DNA of 14,368 nucleotides from contig CAYSAG010000118.1 in NCBI GenBank assembly GCA_964428935.1, positions 1 to 14,368 of the forward strand. Direction: 5' to 3'. The notes under the pieces are model-generated. The model had not been told where the DNA came from. It saw only the letters and a program-made list of their open reading frames with translations, and did no database searches. The translations under genes were made by a program, and so were the position numbers. Of the stretch, positions 8,256 to 14,368 are shown in pieces. The DNA is from JAADHY01 sp964428935 (GTDB lineage Bacteria > Planctomycetota > Planctomycetia > Planctomycetales > Planctomycetaceae). Numbering within the stretch: the stretch's first letter is position 1; each line of letters begins with the position of its first letter.

Positions 8256-8849
8256 CTAGCCGGACAACGTCCCTTTCGACGACGGCACGCCCGGCTGTCG
8301 GTCGTCCACGGCCACGGCTTGGCGGAGCGCTCGGGCTGCGCCCTTGAAGACCGCTTCGGCAATGTGGTGGCTGTTGCAACCGTAGTGCAGCAGCACGTGC
8401 AGGTTCATGGGAGCGTTCGCGGCGACGGCCTGCCAAAACACGTCGACCAGCTCCGTGTCGAACTGGCCGACCTTCTCGGTCGGGAACTTCAAGTCGCTCA
8501 CGTACCAGCCCCGGCCGCTCAGGTCGACGGCCACCGTCACCAGCGTCTCTTCCATTGGCAACGTCTGGCTGCCGTACCGAGCAATGCCGCTCTTGTCGCC
8601 CAACGCCTCTTGCAACGCTCGGCCGAAGCAAATGCCGACGTCTTCGACCGTGTGGTGCCCGTCCACTTCCAGGTCGCCCTGCGCCGAGAGTTGCAGGTCG
8701 AACAACGAGTGCTTGGCCAGCAGGGTGAGCATGTGGTCGAAGAAACCGAGCCCGGTCGACACGGTGCACTGTCCGCTGCCGTCGAGGTCCAACGAAAGCG
8801 AAATGGACGTCTCGGCCGTCGTTCGCGAAACCGAAGCCTTGCGTGCCAT
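8256..8849 (-). CDS. hisB: Imidazoleglycerol-phosphate dehydratase
   Basis: This enzyme dehydrates imidazole glycerol phosphate to imidazole acetol phosphate, the sixth step specific to histidine biosynthesis, in the cytoplasm. The 197-aa protein is a single-function HisB without the N-terminal phosphatase half found in E. coli. Both internal repeats and their metal-binding signatures are intact: FFDHML at 36-41, HHTVED at 65-70, and CNSHHIAEA at 158-166. E13 and the C-terminal PSSKGTL at 189-195 also fit the family. The start at 8849 follows GGTGGAG. A longer in-frame opening to 9527 adds about 225 residues without family features and crosses a terminator, so it is rejected. No other his gene is in the window. 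It appears to be transcribed from its own promoter. Confidence 0.98.
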   Translation of the reverse strand: MARKASVSRTTAETSISLSLDLDGSGQCTVSTGLGFFDHMLTLLAKHSLFDLQLSAQGDLEVDGHHTVEDVGICFGRALQEALGDKSGIARYGSQTLPMEETLVTVAVDLSGRGWYVSDLKFPTEKVGQFDTELVDVFWQAVAANAPMNLHVLLHYGCNSHHIAEAVFKGAARALRQAVAVDDRQPGVPSSKGTLSG

Positions 8850-8947
8850 GACTCCACCCACTTCAATTCCATTCGGCTCGACCGGCTCCAACGGCCGCTC
8901 GTTCGAGTTCGGACCGCCACCCGCTCTTCGGCGCTCCAGCCTGCGAA

Positions 8948-8975
8948 ATCTTAAACTGCAGTCGTGGTCGAGCAA
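8948..8975 (-). promoter_or_regulatory. hisB: Candidate promoter for hisB
   Basis: On the minus strand, TTGCTC (8975-8970) and TAAGAT (8953-8948) are 16 nt apart. Matches to consensus are three and four of six. Position is the main argument: it lies just after a terminator and about 100 nt before hisB. Confidence 0.3.
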
Positions 8976-9000
8976 CCGGCTGTGGGCCGCTGGAGCCGCC

Positions 9001-9041
9001 GAAAAAGAAAAACGCCGCTCGGCGTCCGCCAAAAGCGGCGT
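9001..9041 (-). terminator. Intrinsic terminator, minus strand
   Basis: Read on the minus strand, ACGCCGCT (9041-9034) and AGCGGCGT (9019-9012) form an 8-bp stem with a 14-nt loop, followed at once by a T-rich tail, TTTTTCTTTTTC. This would end transcripts of the metallophosphoesterase gene about 330 nt past its stop and insulate hisB. Confidence 0.8.
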
Positions 9042-9373
9042 CCTTTGCCCAGGACGACGCCTGCGCTCTGCGCCTCCAGGCACGCCTGCACGCGGGCCGG
9101 CGTACCGGGACACCGGCGGCCGACCGTGCTGAGCTTGACGGTCTTTCCGGTTGCGCCGGACGAACCGGCTGGCCGGCCGAACGGGTTCACTCGCCGCCCA
9201 CGCCGCGACTGCCGACGGCCCACCGACCGTCCCGCCGGCTTGGTCGAACGAGGCCGGCGCCTGTTTGCCCGAGCCTCCGACAGTCTGACACGGAGGCCGT
9301 CCCGCTCCACGCAGACGCTCCTGACCTCCGGCCCGTTCACGCGACGCGGCAGCCGCGCCACGCCACCGACGGC

Positions 9374-10072
9374 TCACCCAACCGACAACAGCTCGACCTG
9401 CTCGCCAGCCGGCTTCGTCCAGTCGAACCAGGCAGCCCAACCGTCTTTCAGTTGCCCGGGGTTGACCACGTACGTGTGCGCCACTTGCTGCACACCGCGC
9501 CGCTCGGTGTCGCCGCAGACGACGCACAGGTGCGGCCGGACGGTCAGCACCAGGTCTTCCGCGACGTCCGTGCCCTCCGGCGGGTTCTCCAAGGCGCCCT
9601 TCGGCGGCGTGTGAAGGAGCAGAATTCGACGGGAGGCGTCCGAATTGGTCAGGCCTCGCATGAGGTACTCGGCGACCGGACGCGAGACTGCCAACTGCAG
9701 CCCGTCCGTGTTCGCGTGCTCGGTCAGCCGACCACCGACGCCGGCCAGCGCGAAGTCCTGGTCGGTGTGCAGCGTCGCGTGAGCCGAGTGGAGACCGGGG
9801 AAGTCGACCTCACTGTTCATGGCCACGACCAGGTACTCTCCCAACGGCCCGTCGTGCTCCCCCGGCACGAACGCGACGTACACGCCCGTCTGGCCCAGCG
9901 TCTTCAGTACCTTCAGCCACCAGTCGCCCCGCTCGTCCTTCGACATTTCCGGCGAACAGAAGCCCCCGGCGAACAACACGCCTTCCGGCTTCCGCTCTTC
10001 AATCGTCCGCTTCAGTTGGCCCAAAGCGGTTTCGTCGCCGTTCAGTCCGCAGCACAACAGCATTCTCCTCAT
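9374..10072 (-). CDS. Icc-related metallophosphoesterase-like protein with degenerate active site
   Basis: This is a 232-aa protein of the calcineurin-like phosphoesterase fold, closest by eye to the Icc-related group (COG2129 type). Family members hydrolyse phosphodiesters with two metal ions. The overall motif order is kept: a first strand ending in GLNGDE (9-14), LFAGGF (33-38), VPGEHD (69-74), LLLHTPPKG (151-159), CGDTE (186-190) and VVNPG (202-206). However, the usual DxH, GDxx, GNHD and GHxH ligands read N-x-D, GGF, GEHD and GDTE, so most metal ligands are replaced. It may be inactive, may bind a different ligand, or may use a changed metal site. The start is decided by AAGGAGGTG about 6 nt upstream of ATG 10072. 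It is divergent from the MEMO gene. The fold is fairly sure; activity is not. Confidence 0.8.
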   Translation of the reverse strand: MRRMLLCCGLNGDETALGQLKRTIEERKPEGVLFAGGFCSPEMSKDERGDWWLKVLKTLGQTGVYVAFVPGEHDGPLGEYLVVAMNSEVDFPGLHSAHATLHTDQDFALAGVGGRLTEHANTDGLQLAVSRPVAEYLMRGLTNSDASRRILLLHTPPKGALENPPEGTDVAEDLVLTVRPHLCVVCGDTERRGVQQVAHTYVVNPGQLKDGWAAWFDWTKPAGEQVELLSVG

Positions 10073-10481
10073 GGCAGCACCTCCTTCGCCTCTGTGCTAC
10101 AGAGTCGAGCAGTCTGCCGTGAAGAGTGACTGTCGCGCTGGAGCCGCCCCGACGGAGCTCGCTGCCTCGTCGGAGAACCGGCTCCCCTGTCCGCAAGGTC
10201 AAACCCACACGCTCCCTGCCGGCCGGTGCGGCCCGCACCTGCCGAGCCGACACCGGACGTGTCGTCTCGACCAACCGCCTGGTCACGCGCTGGCAGGGTC
10301 TTTCCACCGCGCGGTCGTTTCTGCAAATGCCGTTCCCCGCTGCCGGCGACGCGTCCGCCACGGCTCGACTTCCGACCCCGCACCACACGCCGGCACAGCG
10401 GTTGCTAAAATGCCAACAGCGACGCGGGTCTGTGTGACGAGCGTCGGGGAAGACAAAGGCAAGCCAGAAGGAGTCGGCAAA
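10073..10481. promoter_or_regulatory. Divergent promoter region between the phosphoesterase-like and MEMO genes
   Basis: This 409-nt gap serves two diverging genes. A strong SD for the minus-strand gene is at its left end, and GAAGGAG for MEMO is at its right end. A -10-like TAAAAT at 10406-10411 faces MEMO, but no good -35 is seen at the right spacing. No RNA gene was recognised. The open frame continuing upstream of MEMO has no family features. Confidence 0.4.
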
Positions 10482-11288
10482 ATGGACGGTCCCAGCGCAA
10501 CGGTACGTCCGCCAGCGGTGGCCGGCTTGTTCTACCCGGCCAGTCCGTCGGTCTTGCGTTGCACGGTGGAGCGGTTTCTGGCGGAGGCGAAAGTGTCTGC
10601 GGAGCCGGAGCTGGTTCCGCGAGGACTGATTGCTCCGCACGCCGGCTACCCGTACTCCGGCCCTGTCGCCGCGAGCGGCTACCGGTTGGTCGGGCGTCTG
10701 GACGGACAGGTCCGCCGCGTGTTGCTGCTAGGTCCGTCGCACCGAGTGCCGTTCTCGGGCCTGGCGGCGCCCAGTTGGTCTGCTTTCTCCACGCCGCTCG
10801 GAACCGTCCCGGTGGACGTCGAAGCCGTGCAAGCCTGCCTGCAGCTTCCCGCCGTCCGCCTCTACGACCGGCCTCACGTTCAGGAACACAGCCTCGAGGT
10901 GCAACTGCCGTTCTTGCAAGTCTGCTTGTCGGAGTTCGTGCTGGTGCCGGTGGTGGTCGGTGAGGCCACGGCGGACGAAGTGGCCGAGCTGGTGCTCCGG
11001 CTGTGGGACGAGCAGACGCTGGTCGTCGTCAGCTCGGACCTCAGCCACTACCTCGACTACTGGACGGCCCGCACCGTCGACGCCGAAACGACCAAGTTGA
11101 TTGAAACGTTGCAGTGGAACCGTCTGACGGGCGAACGGGCTTGCGGCTACCGGCCGGTCAGCGGGCTGCTGAAGGCGTGCGCGGAACGGGGACTGCGAGT
11201 GAAAACGGTCGACTTGCGCAACTCCGGCGACACCGCCGGCGACCGCAGTCAAGTGGTGGGGTACGGGAGCTATGTCGTCCACGAATGA
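10482..11288 (+). CDS. amrB: MEMO1-family protein (AmmeMemoRadiSam system protein B)
   Basis: This is a 268-aa cytoplasmic protein of the MEMO family, which has the fold of extradiol-type dioxygenases. Human MEMO1 binds iron or copper; the bacterial role is not known. The family signatures are complete: RPPAVAGLFYP at 9-19, APHAGYPYSG at 51-60, GPSHRV at 84-89, EHSLEVQLPFLQ at 135-146, SSDLSHY at 184-190, and ACGYRPV at 220-226. H53, H87 and C221 line up with the metal ligands H49, H81 and C244 of human MEMO1, so metal binding is likely kept. ATG 10482 is chosen because GAAGGAG lies about 8 nt upstream and the family sequence begins there; the frame is open for another 221 codons upstream without family features. 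It overlaps the AMMECR1 gene by 17 nt. The symbol follows the usual bacterial naming of the system. Confidence 0.95.
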   Translation: MDGPSATVRPPAVAGLFYPASPSVLRCTVERFLAEAKVSAEPELVPRGLIAPHAGYPYSGPVAASGYRLVGRLDGQVRRVLLLGPSHRVPFSGLAAPSWSAFSTPLGTVPVDVEAVQACLQLPAVRLYDRPHVQEHSLEVQLPFLQVCLSEFVLVPVVVGEATADEVAELVLRLWDEQTLVVVSSDLSHYLDYWTARTVDAETTKLIETLQWNRLTGERACGYRPVSGLLKACAERGLRVKTVDLRNSGDTAGDRSQVVGYGSYVVHE

Positions 11289-11889
11289 GCCGGTTGTTGG
11301 CTTGAGCGACTCGGACCGCGAGCTGCTGCTCTCGACGGCCGAGCGGTCGATTGTCCACGGTTTGCAAGCGGGTTGGCCGTTGGAGGTGGACGCGTCGCAG
11401 TACCCGGCGTCGGTCACGCGGCCAGCGGCGTCCTTCGTGACGCTGCGTCACGGCGAGCGACTGCGCGGCTGCATGGGAAGCGTCGCGCCGGTCGACCCGT
11501 TGGTCGTCGACGTCGCACGCAACGCGTACAAAGCCGCCTTCGAAGACCCTCGCTTCTCACCGCTTCAGCCCGACGAACTGGACGGACTGACGTTGGAAGT
11601 GTCGGTGCTGAGTCCCATGTCCGAAATGCGGTTCGCCGACGAAGAGGACCTGCTGGCGCAGGTGCGGCCGGGCGTCGACGGGCTCATGCTCGTCTACGGC
11701 CCGTTCCGCGGACTGTTCCTTCCAAAAGTGTGGGACCAACTGCCCGACAAGCGTCAATTCCTGGAGCACCTGAAGGCGAAAGCCGGACTGTCGCCGGACT
11801 TCTGGGCCAAAGGCGTGCGCGTCCTGCGGTTCACCACCGAGACGTTCGGCCGCACGGTGCAGGCTCGCCCCGACCAGCTCCACCCCTGA
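11272..11889 (+). CDS. amrA: AMMECR1-domain protein (AmmeMemoRadiSam system protein A)
   Basis: This 205-aa protein is a single AMMECR1 domain, conserved in all three domains of life but without a settled biochemical function. The hallmark LRGCMGS is at 64-70 (LRGCIG in most members), with C67 the invariant Cys. YKAAFEDPRF follows at 86-95, then LEVSVLSP and the C-terminal VWDQLPDKRQFLEHL segment. Length is normal. ATG 11272 lies inside the end of the MEMO gene (17-nt overlap, different frame) and is preceded by GGGAG, so translation of the two is probably coupled. In most bacteria A, B and a radical SAM protein occur together; the third is not in this window, since the next gene is a baeRF protein. 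It is followed by a 6-bp hairpin and a long non-coding gap. Confidence 0.96.
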   Translation: MSSTNEPVVGLSDSDRELLLSTAERSIVHGLQAGWPLEVDASQYPASVTRPAASFVTLRHGERLRGCMGSVAPVDPLVVDVARNAYKAAFEDPRFSPLQPDELDGLTLEVSVLSPMSEMRFADEEDLLAQVRPGVDGLMLVYGPFRGLFLPKVWDQLPDKRQFLEHLKAKAGLSPDFWAKGVRVLRFTTETFGRTVQARPDQLHP

Positions 11890-12568
11890 CCAGCTTGGCA
11901 GACCAAGCGCAACGGACTGTCAATTTGACACTGCGTACGGAAACAGGCCGCGTCGACCGGTGTCTGTCGGAGTGGCAGCTGGCACGCGGCCGCTCGCCGA
12001 GCCGGTCAGTGCACGACGGACAGGACGAAACCGGAGTCTGCAAGCAGCCACCTTCGTGTGCCGAAGCCGGCCGTTTGGCGCCGAATTGTCGACGCCGAAA
12101 CGGCTTAACGTGGGGCAAGCATCCTGCTTGCTCCACAACCGAAAAGAACTTACGGCGTTCAAACCATGCGCGCACCTTGACGCACGAAGACACTACGGCC
12201 GACCTGCGCCGACCGGCCACCACTCGCACTTCGCCCTCCCGCTCCGCAACCGCCCAGCCGAATCGCCGTTCCGGCACGTTTGTTGCCAAAGCCTGTTCCA
12301 GTGGAAACGGACGGCTCCGGGAAGCTCACGGCCGCGTGCTCCCGTTGCCGTCCGAGGTTCGCGAGCCGGGCGGCGTCGAGCCGACGGCTCCCACCGCCGC
12401 AAGAACGAACCCCGACTCGGGGCCACGCAGTCCGACGGCCGGCCCCCTGCCTGTGGCTGCTGCGAGCCGGAGGTCGGCGCTGTCCGGTTACGGCTGCCGG
12501 GTGCTCGGCTCGCGGCTGGAAAAAACGCTTTCGCGTCCGGCCGCTCAAACAACGAAGGGAGGTGAACC
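11890..12568. other. Long intergenic region with inverted repeats
   Basis: This is 679 nt without a convincing gene between AMMECR1 and the baeRF gene. It contains a 6-bp hairpin right after the AMMECR1 stop (11893-11908), a GTCAATTTGAC palindrome (11919-11929), and a strong REP-like palindrome at 12110-12136. The baeRF SD (12555-12565) is at its right end. Open frames cover it on both strands but have Arg/Pro/Ser-rich composition with no family features. Confidence 0.55.
12110..12136. repeat. REP-like palindrome
   Basis: GTGGGGCAAGCA and TGCTTGCTCCAC form a 12-bp stem with one G-T wobble and a 3-nt TCC loop. No T-run follows, so it is not a normal terminator. Palindromes of this general kind are scattered as dispersed repeats in many planctomycete genomes; membership in such a family is an inference from one copy. 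Confidence 0.6.
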
Positions 12569-13792
12569 ATGGACGTTTTCCGCCGGGAAGACTTGCGACA
12601 ACTGATTCAGTGCAAGACGGCTCCGTGCGTGTCGATTTTCATGCCGACGGTCCGGAGCGGACACGAGCGGCAACAGAACCCGGTCCGGCTGCGAAACCTG
12701 CTGAAGCAGGCCGAGGACTCCTTGCGGGCCAAGGGCGTTCCGGGAGCGACGGTGCAAAAAGTGCTGGCGCCGGCCCGTGAACTGAACGAAGCCAGCGACT
12801 TGTGGAACGCCCCGTCCGACGGACTCGCCCTCTTCCTGGCTCCGGACTTCCTGTCCCGGTGGCGAGTGCCGTTGAAGCTGAAGGAAGAGCTTTTCGTCGA
12901 CGACCACTTCCACGTCGCCCCCTTGCTGCCCCTGCTCCAGTGCAGCGGACGCTACTACCTGCTGGCCCTCAGCCAGAACCACGTGGCGTTGTTCGAGGGG
13001 ACGGAGCACTCGCTGCGTCGGCTTGAGTGGACGGACCTGCCGAAAAGCCTCCAGGACGCTCTACAAATCGACGAGTACGTCGACGCCATTCAGTTCCACA
13101 CCAGCGGTCAGCAGCAAGCAGGCGGGACGGAACCGGTCGGACGCAAGGCCACCGTCTTCCACGGACACGGCGCCGGCAACCTGGAGGAACGCAAGCGGGC
13201 CGACCTGCTGGAGTACTTTCGCCGGGTCGACGACGCGCTGCAAGAACACCTGGGCGGCGAGCACGCTCCATTGGTCTTCGCGGGCGTCGAGTACTTGTTC
13301 CCGCTCTTCCGACAGGCCTGCCACTACCGGTACTTGGTGCCCGAGGAGGTCAAGGGCAACCCGGACCACTTGAGCGAGGCGGAACTGCACGAACGCTCGT
13401 GGCAGGTCGTCGAACCGTACTTGCGAGACGAGGAGCGGAAGCTGCTGAAACGCTACGAAGACGCAGCCGGCAGTGACCACGTGGCCGACCGAGTCGAGCT
13501 GGTGGTGCCAGCGGCACAGCAGGGCGCCGTCGACGTCCTGTTGGCTCGGCAAGGCGCCGAAGTCTTCGGCCGCGTCGACCCGCAAAAAGGAACGGTAAAA
13601 GACCTGACCAGCGAACGGCCTCGAGCGGACAGTGCGAACGGCTGGCGCGAGTTGGTCGACTACGCGACAGTTCAAACGCTGCTCCACGGCGGCCGCGTGC
13701 TGGTTCTGGAACCGGAACGAATGCCGGTCGACAGTCCCGTGGCCGCGCTGCTACGCTACCCGCTGCCCAGCGTAAACGGCTCGACCCGCTGA
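12569..13792 (+). CDS. Bacterial eRF1-like (baeRF family) protein
   Basis: This 407-aa protein looks like a bacterial archaeo-eukaryotic release-factor homologue, possibly baeRF family 3. Such proteins are proposed to act at the ribosome in termination, rescue or stress, but few have been tested. The N-terminal part holds APCVSIFMPT at 18-27 and a helical NPVRLRNLLKQAE segment at 37-49. The middle, RNase H-like domain includes the YYLLALSQNHVALFEG strand pair and DLPK at 156-159, matching the point in eRF1 that leads into the GGQ loop. Here the loop reads SGQQQAGG at 179-186, without GGQ, followed by FHGHGAG from 197 and a charged helix. The C-terminal third (about 225-390) fits the L7Ae/Pelota-like domain, with APLVFAGVEYL and a GNPDHLS segment. 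The start is decided by AAGGGAGGTGA. A terminator follows. Confidence 0.82.
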   Translation: MDVFRREDLRQLIQCKTAPCVSIFMPTVRSGHERQQNPVRLRNLLKQAEDSLRAKGVPGATVQKVLAPARELNEASDLWNAPSDGLALFLAPDFLSRWRVPLKLKEELFVDDHFHVAPLLPLLQCSGRYYLLALSQNHVALFEGTEHSLRRLEWTDLPKSLQDALQIDEYVDAIQFHTSGQQQAGGTEPVGRKATVFHGHGAGNLEERKRADLLEYFRRVDDALQEHLGGEHAPLVFAGVEYLFPLFRQACHYRYLVPEEVKGNPDHLSEAELHERSWQVVEPYLRDEERKLLKRYEDAAGSDHVADRVELVVPAAQQGAVDVLLARQGAEVFGRVDPQKGTVKDLTSERPRADSANGWRELVDYATVQTLLHGGRVLVLEPERMPVDSPVAALLRYPLPSVNGSTR

Positions 13793-13987
13793 CGCGCAAC
13801 CGCTGCGAAAACGCCGCGTCCGGGCCGGCCTGGCCGCTCCGGCCAAAAGGCCCGGACGTTTTCTTACAAAAGCCCTCCGGAACTCGCACGGCCGACAGCA
13901 ACCGGCTGGCTGGTGTGACTGCCCACGACGGCCCGAACGGGCCTTTGCCTCTTGTGGCCGTTGAACCGTCCGAGGGTTTTGCTTCTA
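13793..13987. other. Intergenic region with two hairpins
   Basis: This 195-nt gap holds the terminator at 13818-13865 and a second tight palindrome at 13930-13943 (GGCCCG, AA, CGGGCC) followed by only three T. Any promoter for the next gene must lie in the last part; none is clear. Confidence 0.5.
13818..13865 (+). terminator. Intrinsic terminator after the baeRF gene
   Basis: GTCCGGGCC (13818-13826) and GGCCCGGAC (13849-13857) form a perfect 9-bp stem around a 22-nt loop that contains an inner GGCC/GGCC hairpin. GTTTTCTT follows. GAAAACG at 13807-13813 mirrors the CGTTTTC tail, so it may also act on the minus strand. Confidence 0.85.
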
Positions 13988-14368
13988 ATGGCTCAAATGA
14001 AAGTGGAGCGAGAAGGAACACGAGAGCAGTCGGCTTCAACGCACGGTGGGCCGGCTGAGCGCGGCGGTGTGCCGGTCAAGCGGCGGCAGGTCGGACTGCT
14101 GGCGCTGGCCTGTCTGGTGACGTCGGCCGGACTGTTCGCCTTTGGGCCGTCGGTTGGTCCGGGTCGACTGTGGGCAGCCGCGTTTCTTCGTGTCGGGCTG
14201 CTCCTGTCGGTCTTTTGGTGGGCCCTGCCGTCGGACCGGCCGACGACGGTCGTGAGGCTGCCGGGTCGTACTTTGGCCGGCGTCGTGCTGGCCATTTTCG
14301 CCGTGGCTCGCTACCCGCGAACGGTCCTTCCTCTTTTGCTGGTCATTGGGGTCATTGGCTGGCTGCTT
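13988..14368 (+). CDS. Multi-pass membrane protein, start only (cut by window edge)
   Basis: The frame is open from ATG 13988 to the window end, 127 codons with no stop. Residues 1-34 are polar and charged. Hydrophobic segments follow at about 35-53, 61-79 and 95-127, the last perhaps two helices; this fits an inner-membrane protein. No family is recognised and the rest of the gene is outside the window. An alternative ATG is at 13997. The SD is weak (GAGGG about 11 nt upstream), so the start is uncertain. Confidence 0.55.
   Translation, partial: MAQMKVEREGTREQSASTHGGPAERGGVPVKRRQVGLLALACLVTSAGLFAFGPSVGPGRLWAAAFLRVGLLLSVFWWALPSDRPTTVVRLPGRTLAGVVLAIFAVARYPRTVLPLLLVIGVIGWLL

Larger units (their letters stand above)
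8850..9373. other. Intergenic region upstream of hisB
   Basis: This is 524 nt between two minus-strand genes. It holds an intrinsic terminator for the upstream gene (9001-9041) and a weak promoter candidate for hisB (8948-8975). I looked for tRNA and SRP-RNA signatures in the remaining 330 nt and found none. The open frames here have no family features. Confidence 0.55.

Noticed and set aside
7051..8769. Long minus-strand open frame antisense to the hydrolase-like gene and running into hisB
   Set aside because: This is a GC-driven shadow; the plus-strand gene has a signal peptide, domains and SD, and hisB is certain in another frame.
8850..9373. tRNA or SRP RNA in the gap upstream of hisB
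   Set aside because: No T-arm consensus and no SRP GGAAG/AGCAGC core on either strand by eye.
8850..9527. Long in-frame extension upstream of hisB
   Set aside because: It crosses an intrinsic terminator and overlaps the phosphoesterase-like gene; normal HisB length is reached from 8849.
9819..10481. 221-codon open extension upstream of MEMO
   Set aside because: It runs antisense through the phosphoesterase-like gene and shows no family sequence before residue 1 of the chosen start.
1..14368. CRISPR array, transposase, integrase or defence gene cluster
   Set aside because: No regularly spaced repeats were seen, and none of the real coding frames resembles a mobile-element or known defence protein.

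Overview
The window is about 14.4 kb of GC-rich bacterial chromosome. It most likely comes from a Planctomycetota member, possibly of the Pirellulales type. That placement rests on gene content: a secreted formylglycine sulfatase beside a Gfo/Idh/MocA oxidoreductase, a large secreted glycoside-hydrolase-like protein, a bacterial eRF1-like (baeRF) protein, and a short Cys-rich protein that resembles planctomycete hypotheticals. It is an inference, not a database result. Shine-Dalgarno sequences are clear before several genes and decide their starts. No tRNA, rRNA, CRISPR array, transposase or phage gene was seen.

Left part (1-5077). A sulfatase on the minus strand runs off the left edge. It diverges from a Gfo/Idh/MocA dehydrogenase on the plus strand, with a 415-nt gap that holds a sigma70-like promoter candidate. 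On the plus strand follow an eight-helix membrane protein of the LPG-synthase-TM/UPF0104 family and a two-CBS-domain protein. An 81-aa Cys-rich protein lies convergently on the minus strand.

Middle (5078-9373). After a 647-nt gap comes an 818-aa secreted protein with a CBM4/9-like N-terminus and a TIM-barrel hydrolase-like core. It ends convergently against hisB (imidazoleglycerol-phosphate dehydratase, minus strand). The 524-nt gap upstream of hisB contains a good minus-strand intrinsic terminator, which separates hisB from the next minus-strand gene.

Right part (9374-14368). A degenerate Icc-like metallophosphoesterase (minus) diverges from an AmmeMemo gene pair (plus): a MEMO1-family protein overlapping an AMMECR1-family protein by 17 nt. 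The radical SAM partner normally found with them is not in this window. A 679-nt gap with an REP-like palindrome follows, then a baeRF protein whose GGQ-type loop is degenerate, a strong terminator, and the start of a multi-pass membrane protein cut by the right edge.

How the genes may work together: the sulfatase, oxidoreductase and hydrolase-like protein fit polysaccharide degradation. The AmmeMemo pair is a two-gene translationally coupled unit of unknown biochemical role. Nothing in the window is an obvious defence or mobile system. The most unusual signals are the metallophosphoesterase that has lost most metal ligands, the baeRF protein without GGQ, and a strong genome-style preference for the Ile codon ATT, although every other two-fold pyrimidine-ending codon family inspected prefers C.
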